NCBI RefSeq assembly: GCF_001039355.2
Contig: NW_019774225.1
Span: forward strand, 323,729-387,728
Reading direction: 5' to 3'
Origin: Lingula anatina
Taxonomy: Eukaryota; Brachiopoda; Lingulata; Lingulida; Lingulidae
DNA: 64,000 nucleotides
Shown here: one piece after another, positions 25,101 through 40,100 of the stretch
How the letters are laid out: each line of letters opens with the position of its first letter
How positions within the stretch are numbered: position 1 is the first letter of the stretch
Made by a program: the position numbers and the translations under genes
The notes under the pieces: generated by a model
Database searches by the model: none
What the model saw: the letters and a program-made list of their open reading frames with translations, nothing else
What the model was told of the DNA's origin: nothing

Positions 25101-28100
25101 GCTTTAAGTGTATCAAATAAATGTTCCAATTAATACCAAACACTAGCTTTGCATCAACATTATACAGGTTACCATAATTAACGACTTGGCATGATTGTTT
25201 CTTATTTGTTTAGTCACAAAATTTCAATATACTGTTCCCATATAACAGACAAACATCACAGTTATAAGGACAAATAATTACACTACAACAGTGACTGTAC
25301 TAGGACCTATGCAATGAAGTAGCTACAGCAGTGTTGAACATATTTGAATAGAATAGATACATATCACTGTGCCTTTTTGGTCAATTGAACTCTTCCCGAC
25401 CGCAATTCCTTTCACTAGTTAAAGCAAGGCCTATGCTACAATGCTACGGTCTGTCTGAGGACTTGCACAATACAAGCTTTGTCACTTGACTGCAACAGCT
25501 ATACATGTACTCATACGTGTGGACATGATAGAAGACAAAATTGAGCTATGGGTCGATAAAATAATTGTCAGTTAATAATGATCTACGGGAGTGTAATGCG
25601 TATAGTATAAATGGAGCTCAGATTAAAATTGTAACTATATAGTACTCAATCGCATCGGTTTTTTTATCGGGGTAGTCAAGAGACGAAATGACAGCGGTAA
25701 AGGATTTAATTGCACTGCCAGCATAAGGATAGAATTTGAAGCGCACTAGGTTTGGCCGTTACGATCTATTTACATCACGTATTTCTGTAGCTACATTGTA
25801 ATCCATTTTCACACAAAAACCATCATTAAGGTTTGGCCATAAATATTTCAGTGGATGGATTACTATAGTAGGCATACGCGCAGATCGAATATTTCTAACG
25901 TTATGAAGTAAATTATTCATTCTTTAATGCTGTGTGTTATGTGTTTCTTTTTCCAGAATTTTTTCCATTCTATACATTATTTGTCTTGGGATAATGGCTC
26001 TTTCTCGCTGAGGTAACCTTGAAAGTTTGTTCAACGACAATGATTCTTGAAAGTATTGCCGATGTTGTTTGCCTGTAATTTTTTTTTTACAAAAAGACAA
26101 CTAACGGTAGATGTCTAAGACAACTAGACGACTAAGACACAAAGTGAAGCTTCTGTTATTTCCTAAATATTCCACACACCCTCATAACTCAATACCTGCA
26201 TGCATTTGCATCATGTTTGTGCAATTATAGTTTTAATGCGTTAAATTACAAGTAAAATAATTTGTGAAAATTCCCGTAACTGGGTTAATCTAAACATGGG
26301 TGTGTCTGTTGCTCAAGACGTCTAAACTCCAGTGCAGATGCGTACGCTTCAAAATGACTGCTTTCTTCACATTTTTGTACAATTCATCACACTTGAAAAT
26401 ATGACCCGCTTCTCGTAACCCGTTTCCCCCCGATAAGCATAATTTTGAATGTGATTCTTGAGTTTAAACTTTTTACAAGAATGATGCAAGGAAATTACGT
26501 AAGCGCAGAGAACAATTGACATTTGTGAGAACGGATGTCAGCTGCTCAAGTTTCTTTCTTAATGACCACCTTCCACAAAGCCCCAGACATTTTACACAAA
26601 ATGGCTTCCTGCTGCCACATTCCGGTCCCGTATCATGTCAAAGTTATCAAAGTAAATGACGCACTTCCAAAAGTGAATTATTCCCCTAAGTATTGACTGG
26701 CATTGAGGTAGATCTGACTTCTCGTTGTTTGTTTTGTTGATTATTGCTTTCTTAATAAATGTTAGTTTTGAGTGTTGAACGAGTGATTGTTTGGGCGCAG
26801 TGGTAGGCAGGGTTGTGTAGTTTACAGGTATTGTTTGCTCTAGTTTTTCTCCCAAGACCCAGATTCATATCATTAATTACGTTATCTTGTAGTTCTTCAT
26901 CACAAATCCACAGCGTATAATCATTTACACAGAAACCAATGGCGAACTTAGATCAAATCTTCTAGTATTAACTTAAAACCCTTTGGGAGCAAAATGATTC
27001 AACTTGGGACCCGTTTGAACGTGGACCTCGATGTTCGTCCCTTGTGATGATGCTTGCCACCTGCAAGCATTGCACTGCGCAACTTGTTTAAACAGATAAA
27101 TATGCTTTCTGGATAATGGCACAAATATGACACTGGTGTGCGAAAAGCGTTTTTCAGTTTGTGTTACAGTCGCTAATATAGGTAGTCTACAAACATATCC
27201 CTTAGGTTAACTAATAAGGTACTCTAATGTGCAAGAAGCATTCATGACGGGCGTGTCACTTTTAAATTGTTAATTACTTACCAGCAAAACATTTGAAGCA
27301 TGTGCTTAGAGAACCATGAAGAGTAAATATTAGGATGGATAAAGAGAGAGAGAGAGAGAGAAAGAGAAAGAGAGAGAGAGTTTGTTGTAGTAATATCGAA
27401 GCCAATTCATATAACCTGGTAGTAGAAGAATGTATTTTAGTAAGAATTTTCCAAATGTTTGATTTATAAATAAAAGCAGTACAGTATGATCAAAATATTT
27501 CAAGTTCTGATTCAATCAAAATGACTGTATTGGTGACATAAACTTCAAACATATTTCAAAATTCTGAACAAAATCCAATAAGATCTGTTATTGATTTATT
27601 AGTTCCTAACACAATTTTCTAATCAAATATCACTCAAATAGTAATTGGTATATAAGATATCTGTATAATCCATTAACTGAGATCCCACCAGCAGTGCTAT
27701 AAATCCAATATAATAAATCATTAAATAGTTTTGAATCATACTTCACAAGTGTCTTTTTGAATAATTAGCTCTTTTGGAACGCTAATTGTATAATGGGCAA
27801 TGTAATAAGATACAAAATCGGTAAATGTGTACTGCAATATTGATACTTAATCGACCATGAGATCATTTATGTTGTATTTTAATTTAATCCCAAGCATTAG
27901 AACGCTCAAATAGAACGCTGAAGCCTAAGGTATCCTAACCCCCGTGCCTATGACAATAAACACATTAAATTCGTCGCCCAGTCCATTGACTTACACACGT
28001 TCTCTGTGTTCATGAAACAAACAGCCAGAAACCTCAAGGCATCTTAACCTGTCCACAATAACCCCACGACTCAGCGTCGCAACAAAACTCACTCAAGTGC

Positions 28101-31100
28101 ACTCTCTCACTTCACAGATTATAATAAACGAACGCTTGAAACCCCTTTAGGGCGCACTCAGTTGCCCTTCTAACCGGCATAATTTGGCCCAAGGTTTCAA
28201 ACTTGTTTGTCAATTGTCAACGGCGTAACTGAATGTAACGTCTTTAAATGCCCGGTGTGTTTTGACAGTGAAATACTGCTCCCCCAGCAGTTTAGATAAT
28301 CCCCTGGCTAATCCCCTAATCCTTTTGATCCAATCTGAGAATCACAGGTAAGCTGTTCCCCTTTGTAGCGGTATTTTGAATCCAGGGTTTAATACAAGGT
28401 TTCAGTAGCGTAAGATAAATAGGCTTGTAGTTAACTATGACTGGATTGAGTTAAATGGAATGGTTATTGCGTAAAAACCCGACAGCTAGTTTAAGCAAAT
28501 ATAGCCCCATAGGCACACGAGGTATTTTGGGGTTCAAATAAGAACGTTAACAGTGTAATTGTCCCCTACTTTATAAGGTGGGGTTACCCAATATGGCATT
28601 TTTGTAGTCATATATATTGTTACCTGGACAGTCCCGCCTCCCTACCTCGAAGATGAAGAACAAGATCAAAAGGAGGAAATATATATATATTCAATATTGC
28701 AGCTTCATATGGTGAACTATGGACACATCAACATCACTTCACATCATAAACATGTAAACATCACATCTTTGTTTTTGTGTCATTTCGTTACACACACGCG
28801 TATATCCAAAGGAGACCCCGAATAACAACTCACCTTATAACTCAAATTATAGTTTACCTCAAACAAATTTAATTTTATGGAACGGATTTTTCCTCATTTC
28901 TTTTGTTAGCAATTCTATCCTATTTATTAATATTTGTATTAGTTGAAACCTGAATGAAAATTGACAGTCTCGAATCTTGAATGAATTCTATGGTTCCGAA
29001 GGGACAGAATTATACATGAAACTGGAACCCACTGGGCTTTGTATCGCTCCCTTACAAATAATAAACAAAACTTCTGCGTCAAATATGATTAAAATATACT
29101 ACTTTGTGTCTCATCCACTGGTCTACCGGTTAGGCTTGCTTGCCAAGTGTATTGCCATTGCCAAATCTGGTGTCGAGGTCGACTGCCTCTTTTACGTAAA
29201 CTAAATACCAATAGGGTTTGATATTTCCTCCATTTAAACCACATGATATCCTATCAGAATGGTATCGGGCTCATTACCAATGAAACCATCGGTCTACCTA
29301 GATCGATCCAACTCTGCGGGCACGCTCGGTGAATGCAATCAGGTTAACTGATTAACACGGTCCCTCTTGTTTTCAACGTACTTGCGTAATCACCAGCTTC
29401 TGTGTATTCTACCCAACGCCAGGAGGTGGCATATTAATCTGCTAATCTGACTGCATTCAGCTTGAGTCCCCAAGAAAATGGAGCAATCGACGTAGAACGA
29501 TAGTTTTATCAGGTATAAGCCCATGGAATAACTACGTGCGCCATGGTTTGTCCCTTTCCTTCAGCGTTATACGTTTATACAATTGTGTAAATATATGATT
29601 GTTTTATTATTCCAAGCAACAAAATCCACTTGTAAGAGACTGTTTTGAATAGCTTTTACTAATACGTCTTCACCTAGCAACTTACATGGTGAAATTGCTG
29701 CACCTGGTCAAGAGCATCTCTTTGCGAATTAAAAGTACAAGAAAAACACGTAACCGGATATTGTGCTCATCCCAAGTGAAGAAAATATCGATATTAAAAA
29801 AACTACATTTTTGAATAAGTAACTCGATAGACTGGTGTTCTGTCAGTATCAAAATAATGTCTACTGGCGCAGTAAAACTCGTTATTCGTCTATTCATAGC
29901 ACCCAAATCAAATAACTGTTACCTTGAAGTTATTAGTCGGCAAATTTAGTTCTTTGCATAGAGGGTATTGGGAAACTCCTTGGTTCAATGGCCGTTAAAT
30001 GAAAAACAACTATTTCTACAATATCACTGATTACCATCTACATCTCCAGTACAGAGAATAACTTGCCTATGGGATTCTGCACTCTTTGAAGGCAAGCAAC
30101 GCAATTTTTTTTCTTCAAATTTTATTCCTCCTACCACTCGCGCCGTGGATTAATCCAGCAATTGGGACGAAGATTATCCCGACAATAAAAGAGAGCCCAT
30201 TACCTTTATTGTTGACATTGCCTTGCTGAAACCGGCACTGCCATGTTGATAGCCCGTATTGTAAAAACCGAAAACCAGTCCTAACACGACCGCTATTGTG
30301 AGGCTGATACTTTGAAACTGAGAAGAGGGGTTCTTCAACCCGATCGGACCCGGTGGGGGTTAGGACAGGGGACAATCCCACGGAACAACACCCACCACTT
30401 TTCCACCTGTCGCACATCTTTGCAGCATTTTTCAAATTCTTTCTATTCTTGTCCCCAATAATGAAGAAAAAGGCATGGGTCCAGTTCATGTGTTACCTAC
30501 AATTTCGCAGGATTAAACTCTAATAATGATTGGACTTATATCGAGGACGTATTAACTTTCAAAAAATGACCTTGAGATCGGTTCGCGGTTATATTGTTCC
30601 CAACCCTTGGGAGTAAATTTGGTTCATGCCCCCCCTACAAATGCGCCAGTATCTACAACTTTTGTTCACTTCTGTTCACTTTTTTTTTGTTTTAAAACAA
30701 TTTCTATATCTGAATATTGTAAATGGCCTAACCTTAAAAGACGGCTCCAGCCTCTTTTTTTCATGAATTAGTAATGTCATGCATTTAAGAGAAAAAGTCT
30801 ACAGTCGATCAATAAGTAAGTTAATGGTATCTTATGTATTTTGTTTGTGTAATTTTCAGGACATTGGGCATTTTAACCGTTCGTAATGCATTTCTCAACA
30901 AACCAAAGTATTTTTGTCTACTCTTTACGGCAAAGATTAAAGCATGGATAAAATACAATAGACAAATATCTTCGATTTTGATCATGGGCATTATTTGTAT
31001 ATGCATTCCCACACTTCCTCTTCGGAAATAGGGCAATGAAAATATCATTTTTATCCAAACCTAATTTTGCTCGGGAAATCTTTTTTCATACCCATTTCTG

Positions 31101-34100
31101 AATATTGATTACAACTTGGTCTACAGTACTTTTTTTCTTTTTTTGCTGCAAATGCATACGCAGTTCTGCAACCAGCGCTTTAATTACAAGGTACAGCCAT
31201 ACGTGTACGAATCGCCATAAAGTTCAGCCAAAGTATTGAACAAGTATTCCCTTGCGGCCGTCTTTCGACACACAATAACCAAGACAACCCGGGCCTAATC
31301 AGGACGGTGTGCTGGTGATTATTAGCCATAATCTGCTAATCTGCTGCCGACGCCAGTTCTCAAATCTCGTCGATCACAATTTGATTGCTGCGTTTAATGA
31401 ACACATTGTATGACGAAGCCGCAAAACGAATTTCGACTGATACTGTTAGCCCGCGTTTCCAAACGTTGTGCAGTATTTGAGGGTGCTTTTCGACGGTCTT
31501 TATCTCTTATTAATGTTAAATCTTCAATCAAATCCCAGGTTTAGGAGGTATTTTTCATAGATCTTCCCTTCAAGTTGTAGCATAATAGGTGCGTTTATCC
31601 AATGAGTAAACCATGTAAAAGGCTTAAACACGTACTTCAAGCATCCTCAGAAGCACTTATGCATATATGATATATGTATTTGACCAATGTACTGCCTTCT
31701 AAAGGAATTAAACGCAAACACTCTTAGCCTTTTTAAACATGCTTAAAAGGTCAACATAAAACATTGATTATAATGTGCCAAAGATTAAGCATCTTGGAGA
31801 CATTGCAGCCCATTGTACAATATTGAAAAAATACAAGTATGATTTGAGCATGTCACTTAGGCCCCATTCGGAACAATGGACTAACTAGCTCTAGGGTCAA
31901 ATATGACCGACCCACTTGAATACTTTCCCAGGGGGGATCTATTCGATGTCTATAACCGGATTAGACGGCAAACTTTGAAGTGCGACGCCATATTTGACCC
32001 TCGTACAAGTTAGTCCACTGTTCTGAATGCGGCCTTAGTATCACCCTAGGTCACCTTTGGTTCCGTTATTGGTCAAGCCAATCCACCCCTTGGTTTCTTG
32101 AATCTATTTTTATAAAGTTGTGTGTTTTCGGGGGTATGCCTTACATGTTTACAACGGCCATTTGACAGTTGTCATAGCAACTGAAAGCGATACCAATCTC
32201 ATGTGACCAAGGCTCTTTTCTGCATACCAATAAACGGGAGCTTAAGTGCTGTCATTAAAGAGTGACCTCTCACATCGGGGACCATGAGAGTGACCAGGGG
32301 GTAATGAGGCATAGGATATCCATTACTAAATAAGCTTTTCTTCCCTCGAGGGGTGAAACTAAATACGAGAATATGGGGCTATTTCTTCTTTCTTCCAGAT
32401 GGCACCTTCTGAGCGGGACTATAGGTTGGGTAAACTGGAGTATTACGTGAATATGTTGGCGAGTCCCATTGAAAGCATTTTCAGAATGAATAAATGACAT
32501 GACAAGAATACAGGGGATGGACTTTTTGGCAGGACCCGTGCGACCTATGGCGATTTCGACAAGATCTTTACCTATAGAAAGCCTGTTTCACTATTGTGTG
32601 CTCTTCATTTCCTGCTCACACAGATTTCATTTGGCACTTTTGACTCACTTAAAAACATTGAGTTAATCCAACGTCATACTCGATAGAGAATCTATAAGCA
32701 TTTACATTGCCCTTTACTGAAGAGCGCAGCGTCGTGAATGCCCTTAACTGAACATTAATACTTAATCAAGCCTTAATCTTACATCTTGTGCGTACGTCCA
32801 TGTTGACAGACATGCCAACTCAGAAAAGTTAATAGCCTGAACCCCACTCCAATAGACACATCGGTCTACGTAGATCGATCCAACTCTGCGGGGACTCTCG
32901 CTGAGTGCAATCAGCTTAACTGAATGACACGCCCCTCTTGTTTCTAACGTGCTCGTATAATAACCGACTTTTCTGTATTCTACTTAACGCTAGGAGGAGG
33001 AGTTTTAATCTGTTTGCATTTAACTGATTGCATTCAGCGAAGGTCCCACGGAGCTGGATCGATCTACATAAAACGCCGGTGTCTATGAGAATGGGACCTT
33101 ACATAAAGCTTTTCAAATGACGAGACGGTTTATTACATTCCCCAATGCACCTACATATCGCAGGTAAAACTTGGAGAAGGGATTAAGTCTCATCAACGGG
33201 GTAAAACTGATGCGCAACGCAGGCTTGCTAAATTCAATTTTTCCGCAAAGTAAATGTTGGAGATGGATATTCATATAACCAGTGTTTTCCAAAGCGGCCA
33301 CTTTCACGTGACTAATTCGGCAACACCCTGCAACTATTTTGTGGCCTGCACGATCGCGGGTTAAGGATCATGTGTACCTTGCGCAGAAATCTGGGTCGTT
33401 GTCCTTGAAGGTTGGGGTATTGAATTAGGGTCGATGTAATACAATCCACTGGAAACGATCTCGTTTATTTGAGAAGTATTGAGGTTTTATCAGCGTTAAG
33501 GGCCGATGTTATTGAGAGCAGTTTTACAAAGCCGATCCAAATTACAATGAATTGTCTCGCAATTAAGTAGTAAATTTTTAAGGTTTGCATGTGAATTTAA
33601 ATACTAGAATCAGAATGATTTCTCTCTTTGAAACTTAGCAACCAGAACAAGGTTGAATTTAAACCCATGTCCGATAGCCCAATTAAAATTTCGTAAGTAA
33701 ACTACAATGACGTTGTACAGGCACTGCTAAGTTTGCTTAGTGCACCGACTGTTTACGGGTTATATAGGACATGTTCAGCGACAAGGAATATGCTGGTAGA
33801 GATCTATTACATTATTATACCTGTTATATGCAATGTAATATTACGGCCCCTACGTTTAATATATAGATAGCCTATTATAACGTATATATTTCATGTCACC
33901 TACAGTGGTCTGAAATTCATACATCTAGCTGCACAAATTTCAACAGTCGCTGGTGAAATACGATTACAATAAATGAGACACTTAGGTAAATGCCACTAGT
34001 TTATCAATAATGTTTCAGTACTTTTTCCTGAGAGTGCACTGATATCTTTTTAAGTGGCGTCCTTGTGATTTCTTCATTCTTTCCCCTGCTATGTATACAT

Positions 34101-37100
34101 GTACAACTCCTATTCCCCACCCTCACCCCACCAACCTAACAAGATACATCTCTTACTGTCAGAAATGCATGTGATTCTCACAGAAAGGCATGGAATAATT
34201 CAACACATGTGCATACTGACTAGAGTAGACGTAATGTTTTTTTCTTTATCGATCACATTTAAATCTTGGAGTGACACGTGAATACCCCGAGACAAATCTC
34301 CAAGTCCCCTCTCCACTTTAGCCTACCCATCTCCGGCGCCAACGTCAATATTTCATTTAGAAAAAATCTAAATCATGTGCATTAGTCTTTGGTTTATCTT
34401 TTCACAGATAAAAAAATATCATGGCCGCAGTCGTTATCAAGTTAACAATAACTCAGGAGCTGTTGCTTGGTCTCCTGTGTACCTCTCATGTACATCTGAA
34501 ATCTGGCAGGAACGAATGTTTTTGTGGCCTAATTGGAAAATAACTCTTAGCAAGACCAATACAGGAGAGAAAATCTATACCAGGCAATCGACCCCTTTGA
34601 ATACCACAAATACATGAGCACAATGCACCCTGGGTTTATGTGTTGATTTTCAGCAAATCTCCCAACAGGAAGCACTAATTGCTTGCCTTGACACCCGTGA
34701 CACTGAGGTGACTCTAGGTCTGCTCAGACAAAATGGAACGTGACACAGGTCGATCTTTTAACTCGTAAGCTAGTCATCCGGTTAATGAACTAGACCTTGG
34801 AGTATATCTGGGACTCATTTTGAACCCGCTCTCCGCAGGGAGACACCCGCATGGGACTTGCCGGTTATGAATCTCTACTTGAATAATGTTGTCGTTTGAT
34901 GACGCCGTTTAGGGTGATTTTCGTTTCAACTTGGACTTTGTCTGAGGGAACCTTAAGCACACATCGAAGGGCAGATAGAGGGGCAGATAGGGTTTGGCTA
35001 CTGGGGTGCAAACCCTCTACATGGCTACAGATGTTGTCCCTGAGTTATGTCATTGCTAAGAAAGTCGCGATTCTCGATTCTGGCTGGTCATTTTAAATCA
35101 TCTTACGTGTTTTCCCTGAGTGGTTGTCAATGAATCAGCCTTGAAATTACAATGCTTATTTATATATAGTCTGGATTTTTGAGTCAGACCCTCATTTTTA
35201 TCACTTCGTTTCGTTCAACATACAGTTTCATGTTATATGCTATATTAGGATGCAGGTTAGAGTAACAGTTAAATTGTTTGCTTAATCAGTTGGTCAATAT
35301 TTACACCAAGAGTCTAAGTGGCTAGAATTCAAACACGGAGCACTTGCTGAGATTTTCAACGTCAAAAATACTTGACATATGATCTAAACTTAAAATCCAT
35401 TGGTTGTCTAGAAGAGGTTCATGAGTTGTTGGTTATTCGTTTATGAAGTGTTCTTTGTGAATAACAACGAAAATGATATTAATGTATATGTAAGCCCATT
35501 AGCTAATATTACAAAGGGCGTGCATTTCACGAACCAAAGGGAATTCGGATTATTGATAAGAGGCGGTTTAATTTGTGGTAGTGCCTTTTAATTGTGGACC
35601 CCACTTCTAATAATTAGATAAAACACTCCGCTAATCAAAGAGGGGTAGCGCTTTTGGAACGTGGAGATCTGTCGTGCCCCAGTGGCACATTAAACACAGC
35701 TACTGTAGCCAACCGTGCCTCGGGTGACTCTCCCTGAACAAAAAAACAACACACTGTATTCCGTTAAACACGTTTCACCCCCCATTAACTCTGAATGGCA
35801 TAACGATGCCCCTTTGCCACCGCGGAATTAACATGCACCCGTTGGTGCCAAAGCCATTAGGTATGCATGCCCATGCTAACTCATGGTAACAATAGCCGCC
35901 AATGTTCAGATTGTTTCTAGTGTTTTAAGTTATTAATTGATGACTGTGGTCTAAGATACATGTAGGGCCTCACAAGTAGACTGTCAAACCGGTAGCGGTC
36001 TTTTACTATGTTTTTATCGTTATGGTTTTATGACATCTTATTACCGAATTAGTTCAATGTTGTGTAACCACAGAGGAAGCATTTTCATGTAACAGTGTTC
36101 TCTTTGACCACAAGGCCAGTTAGTAGTCTGTTACCCAATTTTTTGCCTATACTTTAATTTTCTATACTATTTTAGAGACTTCTTATATCATAGGGTATTT
36201 TCAAGTTGGGGTAGGGGGACGGGGGGGGGAGGGGATGTGCAACGCAAATCTATAAGGTCGTTTCTTATCTGTGCAGGATTAACCACTTAGAGGGAGCGGC
36301 ACACACGTTTGAGTGAAGTGTCAGGAAGCACAAAAATAAAACGGATAAATAAAAATGAAATAAAAAGAAAAGAAAAGAAAAAATCTATCTCCTGAACTGT
36401 GTAGGTGCAAAGATAAACGAAGTGATAAAAGGACGTCCCATATGGCCAATGTTCCCAGTGAACACATCTAGATATGAATTTTCCTGGAATTGACATTTAC
36501 TTCTCCCTTTTTTAAACCAGGGATCCATTCGTTCAAAATGTTAAAGCTTTCTTTCATCTGGTAATTTTATTAAGGCGCTCCTGGTCTTGAGTGCAATATC
36601 CACACAGGGGTCTCGTTTTCGAATGACACAGATTTGCCAGCTGTATGAGCAGTTTTGGTAAGAACAACGAGGCTGGCGAAATACTGGGAAAAAGCTAGCT
36701 GTTTTATCCAATTAAGATAGATGTCTCAGAAAATTGGTTTAATTATGCATACGATAATCCACTAGAATCGCAGGAACTTCCTCTGATAATTGAAGTGAAA
36801 TGATATCGACATTTAGAACATATTCGCATAAAAAAGGAAGTTTTCAGAATTGACTTTTGGTCTCCAGCTGGTATATGTTGGCATATACCCTGTACCGGTC
36901 TTTTTTTTAAATCTAGAATATTACCAAAGATAGATACAGAGAAGAGAGAGAGAGAGAGGGGGGGGGAAGGGGGTAAGTTCAGTGGTTGGTGGGTAAGGAC
37001 CGAGCTAAACATTACAATAACGCAGGGGTTTCCCTACCTCACAGAACCTACGTCATATAAAAATGCATAAGTCGAGATCGTTTTCAGCAAGTAGCCGGCT

Positions 37101-40100
37101 ATCCCGTATATTTAGTCGAACAGTGGCAATTAGAAAAAAAGGCCCAATTGATGCAGTTGCCAATACCTTAGAGACTTCACTTCATCTAGCTAAGTGAGTT
37201 CTTATTCATTTCTTAGCGCCTCCAGAACACGAAGTGGTGGAATACAAATGAGACCGCGAGGACCCGCTTTCAAAACCAGTAATTGAAGAAATAACATGGC
37301 TCTGAAATACAGGGAAAGAATTGTCACTGTAAAACAGTCTTTATCAAATCTAGTGTCACTTTCTTAATTTCACAGGGGCGGGTGAGAAGATACACGGGAT
37401 GGAATTGTCATAAAAAAACCTACAACTGCTGAATGTGTTCAACACAGTTTGCTGGTTCTGATACTTCTCGTTACACTACACTCAGTACACATCATTCCTA
37501 AACGTGCCAGAATAAGTATCTAAATCCCATCTCCCTACGAATAGTATGATGGGAATTATACTTCGGTTATTTAAAGAGCCGTTAGTGATCATATCTCACA
37601 CAATGATAAACCTTGGAAGAAACTATCTAATGTAAAAAAAAACTGATTGTTTTCTTCCTTACTCTCTCTCTCTTTCTTTCTCTCTTACTGATCACGATCT
37701 TTGACTAAAGGAAAAGAGGAGCTTGCCTATTCTACAAATAAACTTTTATTCTAACCATATTTTTTGTATCGAATACCATAGTTTTAAGTTGTTTTTCTAT
37801 TCTAAAAATCATATTAAAAACAGGTCTGCGCATTTCGAATACTGTAATTTTGGCAGCTCTGCAGAACCGTAAATGGTACTAGTACGTCAATCTCCCCGAT
37901 AGACTCAGATAAGCAATATTTCGATTAAATTAGCGGTTGGCTCATCGGGCCAATTTCAATTCTAGGTAATCGTTTCCGACGATCGGAGCATCCAAAACTG
38001 AAAGCCACGTCACAAGACCACGTACTAAGGGCATCTGCGCGTCAGCGTATTCATCTTTTGACAGGAATATCAGCACAGGCGCGCACACACATACGTCACG
38101 CCACGTTTATTTGTTATTGATGACGTTTTAAAGGAGGAATAATTCAGTTAATGGGGTGACAGAGTTATCACATTTACCGTATTGAGTCTCTTCCAAAGGC
38201 GGGAAACGCGAATACGAATTTATGTCACTGTCACCATTAATAAACGTTGTGTTAGCACCGATAAAGATTATTTTATACCGCGTTAACTAGTCACATAAGC
38301 GTTCCGGGGGAGGGTCATGCCGAGGTCTTTCCGAGCCTTAAAACCTGATGACCCTCCTTCGACACTATTTTTATAACGATCCTCTATCCGCGGAGGTTCT
38401 TTCTGTGTAGAACAGGCTCTGGTTGGTGACGGAGAGGCCCAAGGAAGGCTCGTGGGAGAGAGTAAGCGACATGGACCAAACTGAGTGAATCTCACGGGTC
38501 AGAAAAACGCCGCAGGCCGTGTCTGTGACTCTGCCGGGGGGTTAATGCACCCATGTACGTGATCACCCACACAGAAGGACATTTTGAGCGTAGAATGGGT
38601 GCACGCTTGGTATTTGCGCACCTGACGGGTAACAAAGTGGTTGTGTTATTAAATAAAACATGTTACGTCACTGATGTTGTTATTTGTCTCAGCCCCATGT
38701 CGGTGGCGGAGATTGTTGTTGCATGCAAATATTGTAGTTCACAGTGCAGATTTCGTGTTAACTCTTGTGGCAAACAAACAGTGACGTTGATACGGCACTT
38801 AGGTCTCGGTACTGCTGGATTTGTGCGTGTGCGTGTTCGTCCGTACGTGTTAAGTTGAACATTAATTTAATTGCAATTTCAATCAAGTAATTTTTTGAAC
38901 AACACTAAAAAAATACTGATTCTATTTCTTTAGGCGATCACATGACATTTACGTCGACACGTGTTTCAACTACATTTAGCATATGCCGCTTTTGATGTGG
39001 CTTTTTTGTATGGCATTTACAATTGCTATTTCAAGGCTTTAATGTTGGGATTTCAACGTAAAAAGGCGTTTTAGGTTTAAGATGCAGTTCTAGAAACTTG
39101 ACATTTGAGTTGACAGGGAATTTTGGGGTTAATTTCCCCCCGGGCCGTGTTATTATGGTGGTATTTTCATCAAATGAATTTATAAATCATTTCAGAGTTT
39201 TCATTAAACTGCATAACGAGAAATAAGTCATTTAGAATCCTACCACGGAGAGCTTTTTCATAGCACACCGAGCTTGTCATTGTTTGTACACCTCTGGCCT
39301 TTATTATAATTACAAATAAATGGCTTGTTCTGTGGAGTGTTATATGTGGGCAAATTCAGTTATTTTTTTAATGTGACTGTCGAAGTCCTAACTCCATATA
39401 TTGTATTAGTTGACGAAATGTGCCGGTTCACGACAGAAAACAGACTGTAACAGCGCTAGGGTAATTTGAACACTGCTATATCATGTCTGCGATATTAATC
39501 ACATTCTTCCTGTATCTTTATCGATTTAGGTTGATATCAGGTACATTTCCTCTGTTAGACCATAGAGCCCCCAGTGCTCATTCTGGGACGCATAGGATGA
39601 CCAGCAAGAGAAGGGTGGGTGAGGTTTTTTTTTCAGCTGAAAATTAACAAAAAATCCACCTACCTCGTTGTGGCACGTAAATATTGAGATTCAGACATTC
39701 CTCAGTCTGGTCCTCCAAGAAGGGCATCAGTCTCAGGAAGTGCTGCACCCTGGCGTAGGGCATCGTCTTCCTCAACTCCGCCTCGTCTATGGCTCTCTGG
39801 GGGCACACGGCCCGCTTGCCGTACACGATCCGCGTCCCGTCCCACTTCTCCGTGGGGCTGGAACACACCATGAACCTGTGGTCCCCGCCCTGCAGGGAGG
39901 CGTACTGCAGCCCGAAGTACGCCTCCACGGGCACCAGATGGGGGTTGGGGATCTCGAGGAGAAGACCTCGTAGTTTGCCGTACTGCGTAGTGACGATGCG
40001 ATCGACTAGCTTCCTCTCGTAGACTTTGCCTCCGGTCAAGGGGACGAGGACCAGCACGTGGAGGAGTAGGGCGCACAGCCCCGTGAGAAAGCCTCGGGGG

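Larger units (their letters stand above)
8687..39663 (-). other. Neuroligin intron 1, about 31 kb, no coding sequence seen
   Basis: Open frames here are short, carry no family motif and lack paired splice sites. Contents I can support: (GA)n, (TA)n, (ATT)n and (CA)n tracts, a 1.2 kb direct duplication at 10684-13132, hairpin elements near 9830, 11905, 29270, 31860 and 32839, and a diverged inverted repeat near 17780-18060. A GC-rich stretch at about 18800-18980 is unexplained. Large first coding introns are common in neuroligin genes. Confidence 0.8.

Noticed and set aside
29115-29190. Possible tRNA-derived SINE (A-box-like TGGTCTACCGG and B-box-like GGTCGACTG)
   Set aside because: Only loose matches, no tRNA fold, no tail and no second copy in the window.
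30115-30489. 124-codon minus-strand frame
   Set aside because: No recognisable domain, splice support or second copy; it lies in the neuroligin intron and looks like chance.
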